Source of the DNA: Synechococcaceae cyanobacterium SM2_3_1
GTDB lineage: Bacteria; Cyanobacteriota; Cyanobacteriia; Thermostichales; Thermostichaceae
Assembly: GCA_012030715.1 (NCBI GenBank)
Contig: JAAUUJ010000018.1
Coordinates: 1 to 39,237, forward strand
Reading direction: 5' to 3'
DNA length: 39,237 nt
How positions within the stretch are numbered: the first letter of the stretch is position 1; each line of letters starts with the position of its first letter. Under the pieces are notes generated by a model. It made no database searches, was not told the DNA's origin, and saw only the letters and a list, made by a program, of their open reading frames with translations. Shown here piece after piece: positions 1 through 9,469 of the stretch. The position numbers were made by a program, and so were the translations under genes.

Positions 1-863
1 AGGCCCAGCTGGTCAGCAGGGATCCCGAGCGCCAGACCCACCAGTTGAGGTAGGTGCAATACAGGGAGATGTAATGGGTGACCGATCACTTTCTCGATTT
101 CCGGTTGCCGTGATTCCAGATTGAGATGGCAGAGGGGGCAGGGGGTGACCATACAGTCTGCACCAGCCTCCAGCGCTGCTTTGAGATGACGACCCGCCAT
201 CAAAAAGGATTGTTCTGGGGCATAGCTGGAGATCGGCCAGCCACAGCACTGGGTGCGTCCCGAGTAGTCAACGGCGGTGGCTCCCACTGTGGTAAATACC
301 TGCTCTAGCGTCTGGGGATTGTTGGCCTGATCAAACGCTTCAATTGGGTAGGCTCGCAGGAGATAGCAACCGTAGAAGGCAGCACATTTAAGATTGCTTA
401 GGGGACGTTTCACCTTTTCTCGTAATTGATCCAGGCCATAATCTTGCACTAGCACCCAGAGCAGATGCCGCACTTCGGCGGTGCCCTGATAGCGTTCCCG
501 GCAACCACTGTTCTGGCAGAGATCATGGATTTGATCCAGATACTCAGGCTTGCTGCTTTGAGCTGCTTTGAGTTTGTGATTGACCCGCCCCAATACCCCC
601 TGACAGGTACTGCAATGGGTAAGCATGGGCAGCCCCAGGGCCTCGGCCAACGCCAGATTGCGAGCGTTGACACTGTCCTCCAGCAACTCAGATTCCTCTT
701 TGAAAGTGCCGGATCCACAGCAGGTGGCTTGTTTTAGTTCCACCAGTTCGATACCCAGATGACGGCTCACCTGATCTGTAGAGTCATACAGTTCGCGACA
801 GGCCCCCTGAGCAACACAACCAGGATAGTAGGCATACTTGAGGGCAGAAGTGGAGGCTAGCAT
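1..863 (-). CDS. HdrB-like CCG-domain Fe-S protein, 3' end beyond left edge
   Basis: The reading frame starts at ATG 863 and stays open to base 1, giving about 287 residues without a stop; the C-terminus lies outside the window. It has the two cysteine-rich (CCG) domains of heterodisulfide reductase subunit B and the SdhE/SdhC-like subunits. The first runs YPGC, then ATCCGSG near residue 48, then HCSTC. The second runs FYGC, then TQCCGW, then TPCPLC. In the family these cysteines bind an unusual Fe-S cluster and act in thiol/disulfide or quinone-linked electron transfer. Cyanobacteria lack methanogen coenzymes, so the real partner is unknown, and the database label 'CoB-CoM heterodisulfide reductase' would be misleading. 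A GAGGAGG lies about 20 nt upstream of the ATG, farther than usual, so the start could be slightly different. It is divergent from the next gene. Confidence 0.8.
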   Translation of the reverse strand, partial: MLASTSALKYAYYPGCVAQGACRELYDSTDQVSRHLGIELVELKQATCCGSGTFKEESELLEDSVNARNLALAEALGLPMLTHCSTCQGVLGRVNHKLKAAQSSKPEYLDQIHDLCQNSGCRERYQGTAEVRHLLWVLVQDYGLDQLREKVKRPLSNLKCAAFYGCYLLRAYPIEAFDQANNPQTLEQVFTTVGATAVDYSGRTQCCGWPISSYAPEQSFLMAGRHLKAALEAGADCMVTPCPLCHLNLESRQPEIEKVIGHPLHLPVLHLPQLVGLALGIPADQLG

Positions 864-1063
864 TAGAGTCAGGGAAAGAATACACCTCCTCATCTTAGGG
901 GTGATCAATACTGTCAGCGGTACATTTGCATAGGATCAGCTCACATCACACTTGATTCCGCATGGATGGAGTTGAACAGCCCTTTAACGATCTCCTGACA
1001 TTTGCTGCTTTACATTTCAGGACTTGAAAGCTATTCTCTATCTTGAGGTTCAAGGGAGATCCT

Positions 1064-1819
1064 ATGAGATTATTCATGGTACTGATGATGCTTTCTCTGA
1101 TAGGTTTGTCCAGAGCCTCTGTGGCACAAGAAACTCAGATTGATCAGCTTTCAGATCAGTTAAATCAGTTGCTGGAGCAACGACAGTGGGCTGAGGGTAT
1201 TCCCCTTGTGGATCAGCTGGCCACACTGGATTCAGAGAAGCGCAAGGAATATCAGCTACTGAAAGCACTCCTGCAGAATCTGAGTTCCGGACCCGTCGAA
1301 ATTCCAGATCCTCCCGCTTCGATTCGCCAATTCCAGCGGCCTACTGAGATCAAAGGCTGTGAAAGCGATCCTGATTGTTTCCGTGCAGCAGCCCAGCAGT
1401 GCCAGCCCAGTCGATTCACCTATATTCAGAGTACGAATATATTTGGTGTGATCTCGACCTGCTTTCATGTTGTTGAGATCTGGGGAGAAACCGAGAATCA
1501 ATGTATTACCCTCGAAACCTGCCCGATCAATCAGGTGGGTTTATCTGACGAGATGGAGGCCATGATCCGTCAGCAGGGGGATCCAGCATTTATTGAGGAG
1601 CTTAAAAGCTATGTTAGTGATGAAACTGTCGAGTACATCTGTCGCTATCCAGGCAGTGACAATATTGGTAAGTTTCATACTAGACAGGGAACTGTGGGGT
1701 ACAGTCCTGAGGTGGCTGCTTTTGGTGAAATCATGACTACTGAGTATTTGCTGGATGATGAAGTTGTTGCCAACTGTGAATCTGTTGAGCCAGCAGCTGA
1801 GCCTCCGATCATGCAGTAG
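1064..1819 (+). CDS. exported cysteine-rich protein of unknown function
   Basis: I do not recognise the family. ATG 1064 is preferred over the in-frame ATG at 1043 because AGGGAGA ends 7 nt before it and because it starts directly with a hydrophobic signal segment (MRLFMVLMMLSLIGLS, predicted cleavage after ASVAQ). The mature part is about 230 residues. Residues about 25-70 are rich in Q, L and E and look helical. A central stretch has several paired cysteines (KGCESDPDC, QQC, STC, QC, ETC) suited to disulfides outside the cytoplasm, and the tail is acidic and proline-rich. Likely periplasmic or secreted. It opens a lower-GC accessory block that continues to about 4.95 kb and lies about 65 bp before a Uma2-family gene on the same strand. 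Confidence 0.65.
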   Translation: MRLFMVLMMLSLIGLSRASVAQETQIDQLSDQLNQLLEQRQWAEGIPLVDQLATLDSEKRKEYQLLKALLQNLSSGPVEIPDPPASIRQFQRPTEIKGCESDPDCFRAAAQQCQPSRFTYIQSTNIFGVISTCFHVVEIWGETENQCITLETCPINQVGLSDEMEAMIRQQGDPAFIEELKSYVSDETVEYICRYPGSDNIGKFHTRQGTVGYSPEVAAFGEIMTTEYLLDDEVVANCESVEPAAEPPIMQ

Positions 1820-1883
1820 GATCGTTCTTTGCATCTGCTAATCTAATTTTTCTAATCTGATCAAGAAATTGACAGTAGAAATC

Positions 1884-2582
1884 ATGTCCGAATTCTCTCC
1901 AAAACCATTGCTGCTTCAGATCCTACCCCTAGAAAGTGGTGATCGACTTAACCGCTATCAATTTGAGCGGCGCTACAATGCTATGCCTCATCTCAAGAAA
2001 GCGGAGCTTATCGAAGGAGTGGTTTACATGCCCTCAGCTTTACGCTTTAGAAGTCATGGGCAGCCTCACGCACATGTGATCTCATGGCTGGGTGTATATG
2101 CCAGTGCAACGCCAGGGCTCGCCGTCGGAGATAATCCCAGCGTTCGCCTGGATCTGGATAATGAGCCTCAACCAGATGCTGTCCTGATTATTGAGGAACA
2201 ATCGGGTGGGCAAACTCATTTGAGTGAAGATGACTACATTGAGGGAGCCCCTGAGCTAGTTGCAGAAATTGCTGCCAGTAGCGCATCCATTGATCTAGGA
2301 GATAAGAAGCGTGCCTACCGTCGCAATGGAGTAAAAGAGTACATTGTCTGGCAGGTTTTTGACCAAAAGCTGGATTGGTTTTACTTACAGGATGGTGATT
2401 ACCTGCTACTACCTATTGATGAAGATGGGATCATTCGTAGCCGTGTATTTCCAGGCTTGTGGCTGTCAGTTTCAGATCTCTTGTCAGGAAATATGACTCA
2501 GGTGCTCTCAGTTTTGCAGGAAGGGATTCGATCGGATACGCATGAGTCATTTATTCAGGCACTGATAAAATCAGATGAGTAG
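1884..2582 (+). CDS. Uma2 family (DUF820) putative PD-(D/E)XK endonuclease
   Basis: About 232 residues, typical for Uma2 proteins, which are greatly expanded in cyanobacteria and have a PD-(D/E)XK restriction-endonuclease fold; their biological role is unsettled. The family pattern is visible in order: an early acidic Y..RY/AELIEG segment, then PQPDAVLI with the metal-binding Asp near residue 105, then ELVAEIAASSAS with the catalytic Glu, then DLGDKKRAYRRNGVKEYIVW with a basic residue after the active strand. ATG 1884 is chosen; an in-frame TTG at 1869 is possible, and neither has a clear ribosome site. Its stop is 32 bp from the SMI1-LRR gene start, so the two may be co-transcribed. It is one of three Uma2 loci in this window. 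Confidence 0.82.
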   Translation: MSEFSPKPLLLQILPLESGDRLNRYQFERRYNAMPHLKKAELIEGVVYMPSALRFRSHGQPHAHVISWLGVYASATPGLAVGDNPSVRLDLDNEPQPDAVLIIEEQSGGQTHLSEDDYIEGAPELVAEIAASSASIDLGDKKRAYRRNGVKEYIVWQVFDQKLDWFYLQDGDYLLLPIDEDGIIRSRVFPGLWLSVSDLLSGNMTQVLSVLQEGIRSDTHESFIQALIKSDE

Positions 2583-2614
2583 TAAAGTTCAACTTCACCT
2601 CAGGAGATTCATCA

Positions 2615-4096
2615 ATGTCTACTATTTCAGAAGCTCTCTTCCGAATTGAGTCCTGGATCAAGAGTAATCATCCAGAACCAAATGGCATTGAGTTTTTGAG
2701 GTCTGGCTTGACTCATGCAGAGATTGATGATCATGTTGGCCCATTGAATCTCCCTCAGGAATTTTATGATTTATATCAGTGGAAAGGAGGTTCTTATCAT
2801 CCTGTTGGCTTTCCTCTTTTCTTTGGGGCCGATTTCCTAAACTTAGGATCTCCTTATGTTGATCTATTAGAGTTTGCGAACGAACATGATCTGATCTGCT
2901 TGTTCAGTCTAGGTGAGTATAGCCTTGTCTTGGATCTGAATAGATGGAGGCAGGGTGTATCTAATGTTCTTCCAGTAGCTTATCTGTATGCTAACTCAGA
3001 GGAAATTGAAGTTGAGGAAGTAGCATTTAGAAGCTTAACTGATATGATGTTGACTCTAGCTGAATGCCTAGAGCAAGGAGCTTGTTGGCTTGATGAAGAT
3101 AACATCTTGACAGGCAACTCTGATCAGATAAAAAATATTCATCGTAAGTATAACCCTGGATGTGAAGATGGTTTCTTAGAATGGATTCAGGTATGGCTAG
3201 AGGATGAAGATGATCAAGAGAACCCTGCATGGGCAACTGCTCATGATGCTCTAGTTTCCGATCAAGATTCAAACCTAATACAGGCTGCTATTCAGGCTGG
3301 ACGTGATGAAAAAGAGCTTGCCCTTCCCCAAGCCAATCTATCTCAAATTCCTCTGGAGATCATGGGGTTATCGACATACTTGAGGGGCCTTTATTTATTT
3401 GAAAATCAAATCATCTTTGTTCCTCACGAGATTAATCAACTGAAAGGACTAAGAATTTTATCTCTACATGACAATGAAATTGATCGCCTCCCATCTGAGA
3501 TAGGAGACTTACAAAACTTAAGCGAGTTAGTACTTTATAACAATCAATTAATAGATATTCCTAAAGAGATCGGAAGACTCTCTAAACTAAGTGAGTTATA
3601 TCTTGGGAATAACCAACTGACTTCATTGCCTATAGAAATTGGCTGCTTAAGTAATCTTAAAATCCTAACGCTAAACCAAAATAAGTTGAGCTCTCTTCCG
3701 GAGGAGATAGGCCAGTTGATTAATCTAAAAGAGCTTTCTATAGCCGATAACAACTTAACTGAAATACCATTGTCAATCGGAAGGCTGAAGAGACTAGAGA
3801 CATTAAACATTTCAGGCAATCAGCTAGAATCAATACCTCCGCAGATTGGGGAACTTAAAACTCTGGAGGAACTCAATTTAGCAAATAATCGCATCACTCA
3901 ACTTCCTAGTGAAATAGGAGGATTAAAGAAGTTAAGGATCTTAAGCTTACGAAACAACCAACTTGCCTCACTTCCCAGGGAAATAGGAAGCATGAGAAAC
4001 CTAACTCAATTATCATTTTCTGGTAATCCACTGCCAGACGATCTCATTGGGAAAAGCACTCAGTTTGTAAAATCCTACCTTCTGAAACAATCATAA
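2615..4096 (+). CDS. SMI1/KNR4 (SUKH) domain fused to leucine-rich repeats
   Basis: 493 residues preceded by a good ribosome site (CAGGAGA). Residues about 1-160 resemble the SMI1/KNR4 (SUKH) fold: a W..SNHPEPNG start, GLTHAEID, LPQEFYDLYQWKGG and a central aromatic/acidic stretch. Residues about 235-470 are roughly ten 23-residue leucine-rich repeats of the pattern LP.EIG.L..L..L.L..N.L, the type found in Ras-associated and plant PIRL proteins. SUKH proteins are often immunity proteins against contact-dependent toxins, and LRRs are protein-binding scaffolds, so a protein-recognition role is inferred; no catalytic motif is seen. GC is about 35 % in two 60-base lines I counted, far below the roughly 60 % of core genes here, which suggests horizontal acquisition. 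It converges with the next gene only 15 bp away. Confidence 0.82.
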   Translation: MSTISEALFRIESWIKSNHPEPNGIEFLRSGLTHAEIDDHVGPLNLPQEFYDLYQWKGGSYHPVGFPLFFGADFLNLGSPYVDLLEFANEHDLICLFSLGEYSLVLDLNRWRQGVSNVLPVAYLYANSEEIEVEEVAFRSLTDMMLTLAECLEQGACWLDEDNILTGNSDQIKNIHRKYNPGCEDGFLEWIQVWLEDEDDQENPAWATAHDALVSDQDSNLIQAAIQAGRDEKELALPQANLSQIPLEIMGLSTYLRGLYLFENQIIFVPHEINQLKGLRILSLHDNEIDRLPSEIGDLQNLSELVLYNNQLIDIPKEIGRLSKLSELYLGNNQLTSLPIEIGCLSNLKILTLNQNKLSSLPEEIGQLINLKELSIADNNLTEIPLSIGRLKRLETLNISGNQLESIPPQIGELKTLEELNLANNRITQLPSEIGGLKKLRILSLRNNQLASLPREIGSMRNLTQLSFSGNPLPDDLIGKSTQFVKSYLLKQS

Positions 4097-4111
4097 AGCT
4101 AATTCTCTAGA

Positions 4112-4942
4112 CTAATAAGGTGCTTCTATCTCTCGAAACTCCAGATCATTGCAGTCATAGAGTAACTGCGGCTCCGCCAATCCCGATCCTGACTTGATCG
4201 AGCAGGCATATAAACATCCTCCAGTCGCCCAGAGGATCCGTTTCTGATCCCAGTCTGCCCATTCCCAATCAGGATGTTCTAGAATTTCACCACTGCGACT
4301 GATCAAGAGATGTTCATCCCAATAGCAGCCTTTTCCAACCGGAGAATCTGTTTGGGCATGTGCTCGTTTTCTGAGGATCCAGTCTTTAGGAAGTTGTTTC
4401 TCAAAGACAAAGGTCTTATTCCAGTGATCAATATTTTGGATGTCTTTGATTTCCCAACCATCTCTCTGTAGTCGCAGATAGTACACTCCTGGACATTCTC
4501 CCCCATAATTTGCTTCTGGAATATAAGTAGTTGACGCTCTGACCTCACTGGTTTGTCTCAAGATCTGATGCCCACATCGATCATTAAGCCAATAAGTGCG
4601 TCGGTCTAGAAACAGCCCCCCTCCATGCCAGCAGTCCCCTTTTGCAAACAAAGCAATCGCTTTCATCCAGGGACTTCTTGAGATCGCAGTCCAGGCACCT
4701 TTTGCTTCCGAGTCCCATCTCCCATTCATAGCAAAATAAATCAGATAGCGACCATCAGGAGAAAGATCTGATCGCCTTTCGTAAATTCTTCCCTTTAGCC
4801 ATTGGGTGGGCTCAAACGTATCAGTTCTGCGATTCCAGCCTATGAAACACACTTGCTTGGAAGGACCTCTTCTAATTACCACTGCATCTTGAGAGTCCCG
4901 AGCTAACAGAACATGGATCCTGGCGGGATATTGATCTTGCAT
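4112..4942 (-). CDS. hypothetical protein with beta-propeller-like repeats
   Basis: 276 residues, not assigned to a named family. It has no signal peptide or membrane segment, so it is probably cytoplasmic. Several stretches look like WD/TolB-type propeller blades: DLSPDGRYLIYFAM near residue 60, DEHLLISRSGEIL, DWDQKRILWATGG and GCLYACSI. It is rich in Trp, Tyr and Arg. The start at ATG 4942 has GAAGG about 8 nt upstream and a stronger AGGAGG further away. It belongs to the same lower-GC accessory block as the SMI1-LRR gene, with which it converges. Proteins of this type are often encoded near toxin/immunity or other contact genes, but nothing in the sequence shows a function. Confidence 0.65.
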   Translation of the reverse strand: MQDQYPARIHVLLARDSQDAVVIRRGPSKQVCFIGWNRRTDTFEPTQWLKGRIYERRSDLSPDGRYLIYFAMNGRWDSEAKGAWTAISRSPWMKAIALFAKGDCWHGGGLFLDRRTYWLNDRCGHQILRQTSEVRASTTYIPEANYGGECPGVYYLRLQRDGWEIKDIQNIDHWNKTFVFEKQLPKDWILRKRAHAQTDSPVGKGCYWDEHLLISRSGEILEHPDWEWADWDQKRILWATGGCLYACSIKSGSGLAEPQLLYDCNDLEFREIEAPY

Positions 4943-5158
4943 GATGACTGGCCTTCGTCCTCCTGAGGATTAAACTCTGGATGATCTCAACATGAAGTCG
5001 ATCCATCTGGCGAATCCAGCAGCGATCTATCCACTGTAGTATTAAAAATCTCTCATTTTCTGTATACAACTGGATTGTCAAGGCGAAGAATTACTGTAAT
5101 TCAGGTCGTTGCTTTGATAAGCTCTATGATGTTAGCAGTTCGGCTTGGGTACTCCCTG

Positions 5159-5809
5159 ATGATTAAAAAAGCTGTTGGATGGGCACTACTCCTGTCTCTC
5201 ATTCCCTCCACTTCTTTACAGGCTCAACCGATCACAAGCGCAGAAGTCATTGATATTCCTCGTGACCCCGTTTTTGCCTGGCAAGCCCCCGGACCAGAAC
5301 AGCCAGCAGAGGTGGGCATGCGGGTGCAAGAGGGAGGATACCTGCGCACAGTGGCTCCGGGTAAAGCTCAGGTTAAGCTCAGTAATGGTTTGTTCTTTCG
5401 GCTGGGTGGGGACGCCACTCTCCAGATCACACCCTCTTTAGATCTGAAACGGGGTCAGATCATTGCCTGGGGAGAACAACCCAGCGCTGAACTGCGACGC
5501 ATTGAGACCCCAACCGCCACGGCTGCTATCCGAGGAACCACAGTCTTTATTGAAACAGAACCGCAGTTTGTCCGTTTTTTTTGCTGGGAAGGTGAGGTAC
5601 TGGTCTCGCTACCGGATGGATCGGAAACCGTCACTCTCCTGGAGGGGGAGCAGATCATTGTTCCCGTGGGAGCCACCAGCCTGCCGGAGCCCACAAAACT
5701 AAGTCAGTCAGAGTTGCAGGAGCAATTTGACAACAGTGTCCTGCTCAATGACTTCACCGCCCCCATGAAAACCATGCCCCAGATCCGGCAGATGATCAGT
5801 AACTCCTAA
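5159..5809 (+). CDS. FecR domain protein, exported
   Basis: About 216 residues from ATG 5159, chosen because it begins a classic signal peptide (MIKKAVGWALLLSLIPS, cleavage near LQAQ). The frame is open upstream to a TTG at 5075, but that would bury the signal peptide. The FecR domain is residues about 45-165: VGMRVQEGGYLRT, AQVKLSNGLFFRLGGDATLQI, LKRGQIIAW, ETPTATAAIRGTTVFIE and LLEGEQIIVP. In classical FecR the domain transmits signals across the envelope. In cyanobacteria such proteins frequently sit beside CHASE2 cyclases or kinases, as here: the next gene starts 7 bp after this stop. A periplasmic ligand-binding or anchoring role for the cyclase is inferred. Confidence 0.8.
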   Translation: MIKKAVGWALLLSLIPSTSLQAQPITSAEVIDIPRDPVFAWQAPGPEQPAEVGMRVQEGGYLRTVAPGKAQVKLSNGLFFRLGGDATLQITPSLDLKRGQIIAWGEQPSAELRRIETPTATAAIRGTTVFIETEPQFVRFFCWEGEVLVSLPDGSETVTLLEGEQIIVPVGATSLPEPTKLSQSELQEQFDNSVLLNDFTAPMKTMPQIRQMISNS

Positions 5810-5816
5810 AAACAGT

Positions 5817-7722
5817 ATGAAGGCACGGCATTCTCCCCTGATGGTGGGCGCTGGGGTCAGTGCCCTGGCTGCCTGCGGGTATCTTCTCAATCCCTGGTCC
5901 CTGCCCGATACCCTGCTCTACAGTCAGTTCTTTCGCTGGCGAGGAGCGCGCCCCCCACATGAAGATCTGGTGATCCTGGCCATTGATGACGATTCTCTGC
6001 GGGTCGGGGAACTGTTTGAACCGGAGGAACTGGCGGAGTTGCCAGAACTGGCACAGCTGCAAACCTGGCCCTGGCCTCGTGCGGTCTATGGTATGGCCCT
6101 CGAGCAATTGATCCAGGCAGGGGTGCAACAGGTGGCCTTTGATCTGATCTTTACCGATCCCAGCCCTTTTGGCCCTGAGGATGATCAGGTGTTTCGGCAG
6201 GCTCTGGAGCGGCACGCGGAGCAGGTCACTCTGGGCATGAAGCCGCAGGTGTTTCGCTCAGCCCAGGTGGAAGGGGTAACGGCAGAAGTGGTGGAAACCG
6301 GATTGCCCCTGGCAGATCTGCGGGTGCCGGGGTTGAAATTAGGGCATGTGGATATGGTGATTGCTCCCAATCAAGAGTTGTTGCTTTTGCCTCAACCCCT
6401 TGCTCAAGAAAACTCGTTACTGCCGCCCTTTGCTGCTGCGATTGCGGATCGCCTTCCCCCCGCCTCCCCCTACGGGAATCAATTACCGGGGGCCTTCTCA
6501 GACGGTGCCCACCTACTCCTTCTGGATGTTGTTTGAACCCAGCTTCTGGCAGTTCAATCTGGATTCTGGAGCGGTGTTTCGGGACAAGATCGTGCTGATT
6601 GGGGGAACCACCGAGCTGGCTCAAGATATTCACAGTACCCCTGTGGATGTGCGCATGCCCGGTGTGGAGGTGCAGGCCAATGCTGTCGCCACCCTGCTGG
6701 AAGGTGATGGGATCCGCTGGCTGCCCCGTGATCTGGCGGTGTCCCTGATCCTGGGACTGGGTGTGGGCATGGGAGGGTTGTTGTTCACCCAAAAACAGGT
6801 GGGGGGCAAACTGGGGCTGACGATTTTGGCCGGACCTCTGATCCTGGGAGGGAGCTATATCGCCTTTCTGCAAACCTGGATGGTTCCGGCCACCGCCCTC
6901 CTGAGCACCGTTCTGGTGACAGGATTGATCGACACCACCGCTCTGGGGATCCGCGAGCAGCTGGATCGATTACGGTTACGCCGGATTCTGGCCAAACGCG
7001 TGTCTGCTGCGGTTTTGGACGAGATCCTTAATCAACCGGAGACTTTTGCCCAGTCTCTGGGGGGAAAGGTGAGCCAGGCGGCCATTCTTTTCTCAGATAT
7101 TCGAGGATTCACCACGCTTTCTTCCCAGATCGATGCCCAGGCGCTGGTGGCGCTGCTCAACCGCTACTTTGCCTGCATGGTCACCCCCATTCTGGAACAA
7201 CAGGGGATCATTGATAAATTTATTGGCGATGCGATCATGGCTGAATTTGGCGTGCCGCTAATGCGGGATGAACACTCCGAAGCCCTGGCAGCCGTTCATG
7301 CAGCCCTGGGGATGCGGCGGGCCCTGAGTGACTTACGGACTCAACTTCAAGCGGAAGGCCAACCCCTGATCTTTCACGGCATTGGCATCAATATTGGCGA
7401 GGTGGTGGCAGGTAACCTGGGCTCACCGGAAAAATTGGAGTACACCGTGATCGGGGATGCGGTGAATGTGGCTTCGCGGATCGAAGGACTGACCAAAGAG
7501 CTCCAGTTTGACATTATTATTTCCCAGTCGGTTTATGAGCTTGTCCAGGAGGAGATCCAGGCCATCTGTCTGGGAACTTATCCGATCAGAGGAAAACGGG
7601 AGCCTGCTACCCTTTACGGGGTTGTGGACACGCGCTCGGGGGATGGCAAGCTTTGTCAGCAGGTGCGAGAAGAGTTCAGTGCCTATCAGATGCTGATTGA
7701 AACGACCGTGAGCAAGTCTTAA
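5817..7722 (+). CDS. CHASE2-domain adenylate cyclase, frame broken near 6455-6475
   Basis: One gene read in two frames. The first frame covers 5817 to about 6470 and gives a signal anchor, then CHASE2 ([29 protein letters not shown]). The second resumes with [16 protein letters not shown], three hydrophobic helices at about 6725-6945, and a class III nucleotidyl cyclase domain to 7722. Joining needs one base removed from the C-rich stretch around 6455-6475, giving about 634 residues, the usual size. The cyclase domain keeps both metal aspartates (FSDIRGFT near residue 427; [10 protein letters not shown]), the adenine-specifying Lys (IDKFIGD) and Asp (VIGDAVN), and the Asn/Arg pair (NVASR). 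ATP to cAMP is therefore expected, with CHASE2 sensing on the periplasmic side. It probably shares a transcript with the FecR gene. The break is most likely a sequencing error. Confidence 0.85.
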
Positions 7723-7761
7723 GATTGCCGAAGAAGTGCCGGAGGTAATTAACTTCCTCTC

Positions 7762-7767
7762 TATACT
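7762..7767 (+). promoter_or_regulatory. possible -10 box for chlB
   Basis: TATACT matches the sigma-70 -10 consensus at five of six positions and lies 40 bp before the chlB ATG. No convincing -35 hexamer is found at the right distance, so this is tentative. An imperfect inverted repeat around GGAGGTAATTAACTTCC lies immediately upstream. Confidence 0.3.
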
Positions 7768-7807
7768 GAGGCAAAGCAGCACGAATCGACCCCTGGGAGA
7801 GTTTTTC

Positions 7808-9332
7808 ATGAAGTTGGCTTACTGGATGTATGCAGGCCCAGCCCATATCGGCACCCTGCGAGTGGCCAGTTCCTTTAAAAATGTTCATAGTGTCATGCAT
7901 GCCCCGCTGGGGGATGACTATTTCAATGTGATGCGCTCCATGCTGGAACGGGAACGCAACTTTACGCCCGTGACCACCAGTGTTGTAGATCGGCATGTGC
8001 TGGCCCGTGGCTCCGATGCCAAGGTGATCAACAACATCACCCGCAAGGATACCGAAGAAACCCCTGATCTGATTGTCCTGACCCCCACCTGCACCTCTAG
8101 TATTCTGCAGGAGGATTTGAACCACTTTGTCTCCCAAGCCCAGATGATCAGTCAGGCGGATGTATTGCTGGCGGATGTCAACCATTACCGCGTCAATGAG
8201 TTGCAGGCAGCCGATCGGACCCTGCAGCAGATCGTTGAGTTCTACATTGAAAAGGCCCGCAAGCAGGGATCGTTAATCACCGCAAAAACCGCCACCCCCT
8301 CCTGCAATATCCTGGGCATGACCACCCTGGGCTTCCATAATCGCCATGATCTGCGGGAGCTGCGCCATCTGCTTGCGGATCTGGGGGTTCAGGTTAATCT
8401 GGTGATCCCGGAAGGGGCAACGGTTCACGAACTTTCTAGACTGGGTCAGGCATGGTTTAACCTGGTGCCCTATCGGGAAGTGGGTCCCATGACCGCGACT
8501 TACCTGCAGGAGCAGTTTGCTACCCCTGCCGTTGAGATTACCCATGGGGGTGGTAGAAACCGCTCGCTTTGTGCGTCGCCTTCAGGATCTCTTGCGGGAT
8601 GGCGGTGTCGAGGCAGACTTTGAGTCTTACATTGAAGAGCAAACCCTGCATGTGTCTCAGGCGGCCTGGTTCTCTCGCTCGATTGACTGCCAGAATCTGA
8701 CGGATAAAAAAGCCGTGGTCTATGGGGATGCCACTCATGCGGCTGCCATTACCAAAGTGCTTTCCCGCGAAATGGGGATCCATGTGGTCTGGGCCGGAAC
8801 CTACTGTCTCTATGACAAAGACTGGTTTCAGCAGGAGGTGGCCGAATACTGTGATCAGGTGCTGATCACTGAAGATCATGCTCAGGTGGGGGATGCGATT
8901 GCCAAGGCTGAACCGGCTGCGATTTTTGGCACCCAGATGGAACGGCATATTGGTAAGCGTCTCAATACCCCCTGCGGCGTCATCTCTGCCCCCATCCATA
9001 TTCAGGATTTCCCCATCAGTTACCGCCCTTTTCTGGGGTATGAAGGCACCAATCAGATTGCCGACCTGATCTATAACTCCTTCACCCTGGGCATGGAGGA
9101 TCACCTGCTGGAGATCTTTGGCGGGCATGACACCAGTGAAGTCGTCACCTCATCTCTGACCACCGACTCCGAACTGCGCTGGGATGCAGAAGCCGGTCAG
9201 GAACTGCAGAAGATCCCCGGATTTGTGCGGGGGAAAGTCCGGCGGAATACAGAAAAATTTGCCCGCGCACGGGGCTTTGAGGTGATCACGCTGGAAGTGC
9301 TCTACGCGGCTAAGGAAGCAGCAGGTGCTTAG
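7808..9332 (+). CDS. chlB: light-independent protochlorophyllide reductase subunit B, frame broken near 8538
   Basis: ChlB pairs with ChlN. With electrons from ChlL, the complex reduces ring D of protochlorophyllide in the dark. ATG 7808 follows GGGAGAG and gives the family N-terminus [20 protein letters not shown]. Asp36 in APLGDDYF is the known Asp ligand of the NB-protein 4Fe-4S cluster. Further family motifs are [67 protein letters not shown] and [13 protein letters not shown]. The frame changes at about 8538: VEIT is followed in another frame by [13 protein letters not shown]. Two missing bases (restoring ITPMGVVE and 508 residues, the normal length) or one extra base would repair it. 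chlN and chlL are not in the window. The break is probably a sequencing error; if real, it would remove dark chlorophyll synthesis. Confidence 0.93.
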
Positions 9333-9469
9333 GTTCGACTGCGAGAGATCTCTGCCAGAAATTGCTTCTGGTACTTGAGAAAGGCGGAGTGCCATTCCTG
9401 AAAGCGGCGCTGGCCGTCCCGCACCAGCATACGGCGGTAGTCTTCTGAGGAGATATATTTTTTGCTCAT
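9329..9469 (-). CDS. small basic protein, unknown
   Basis: 46 residues from ATG 9469, preceded by a weak GGGA; an in-frame ATG at 9529 would add 20 residues of unlikely composition. The product is highly charged ([20 protein letters not shown], then [12 protein letters not shown]), probably one or two helices, with no signal peptide. Its stop overlaps the chlB stop by a few bases in convergent orientation. I do not recognise the family. It is supported only by its amino-acid composition and position between two real genes. Confidence 0.45.
   Translation of the reverse strand: MSKKYISSEDYRRMLVRDGQRRFQEWHSAFLKYQKQFLAEISRSRT

Noticed and set aside
5075-5158. longer TTG start for the FecR protein
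   Set aside because: It would place 28 residues in front of a complete signal peptide; ATG 5159 fits an exported protein better.
6226-6873. 215-codon frame on the minus strand opposite the CHASE2 cyclase
   Set aside because: Low-complexity His/Gln/Pro-rich translation and full overlap with a recognised gene.
8538-9128. 196-codon frame opposite chlB
   Set aside because: No motifs; antisense to conserved chlB sequence.
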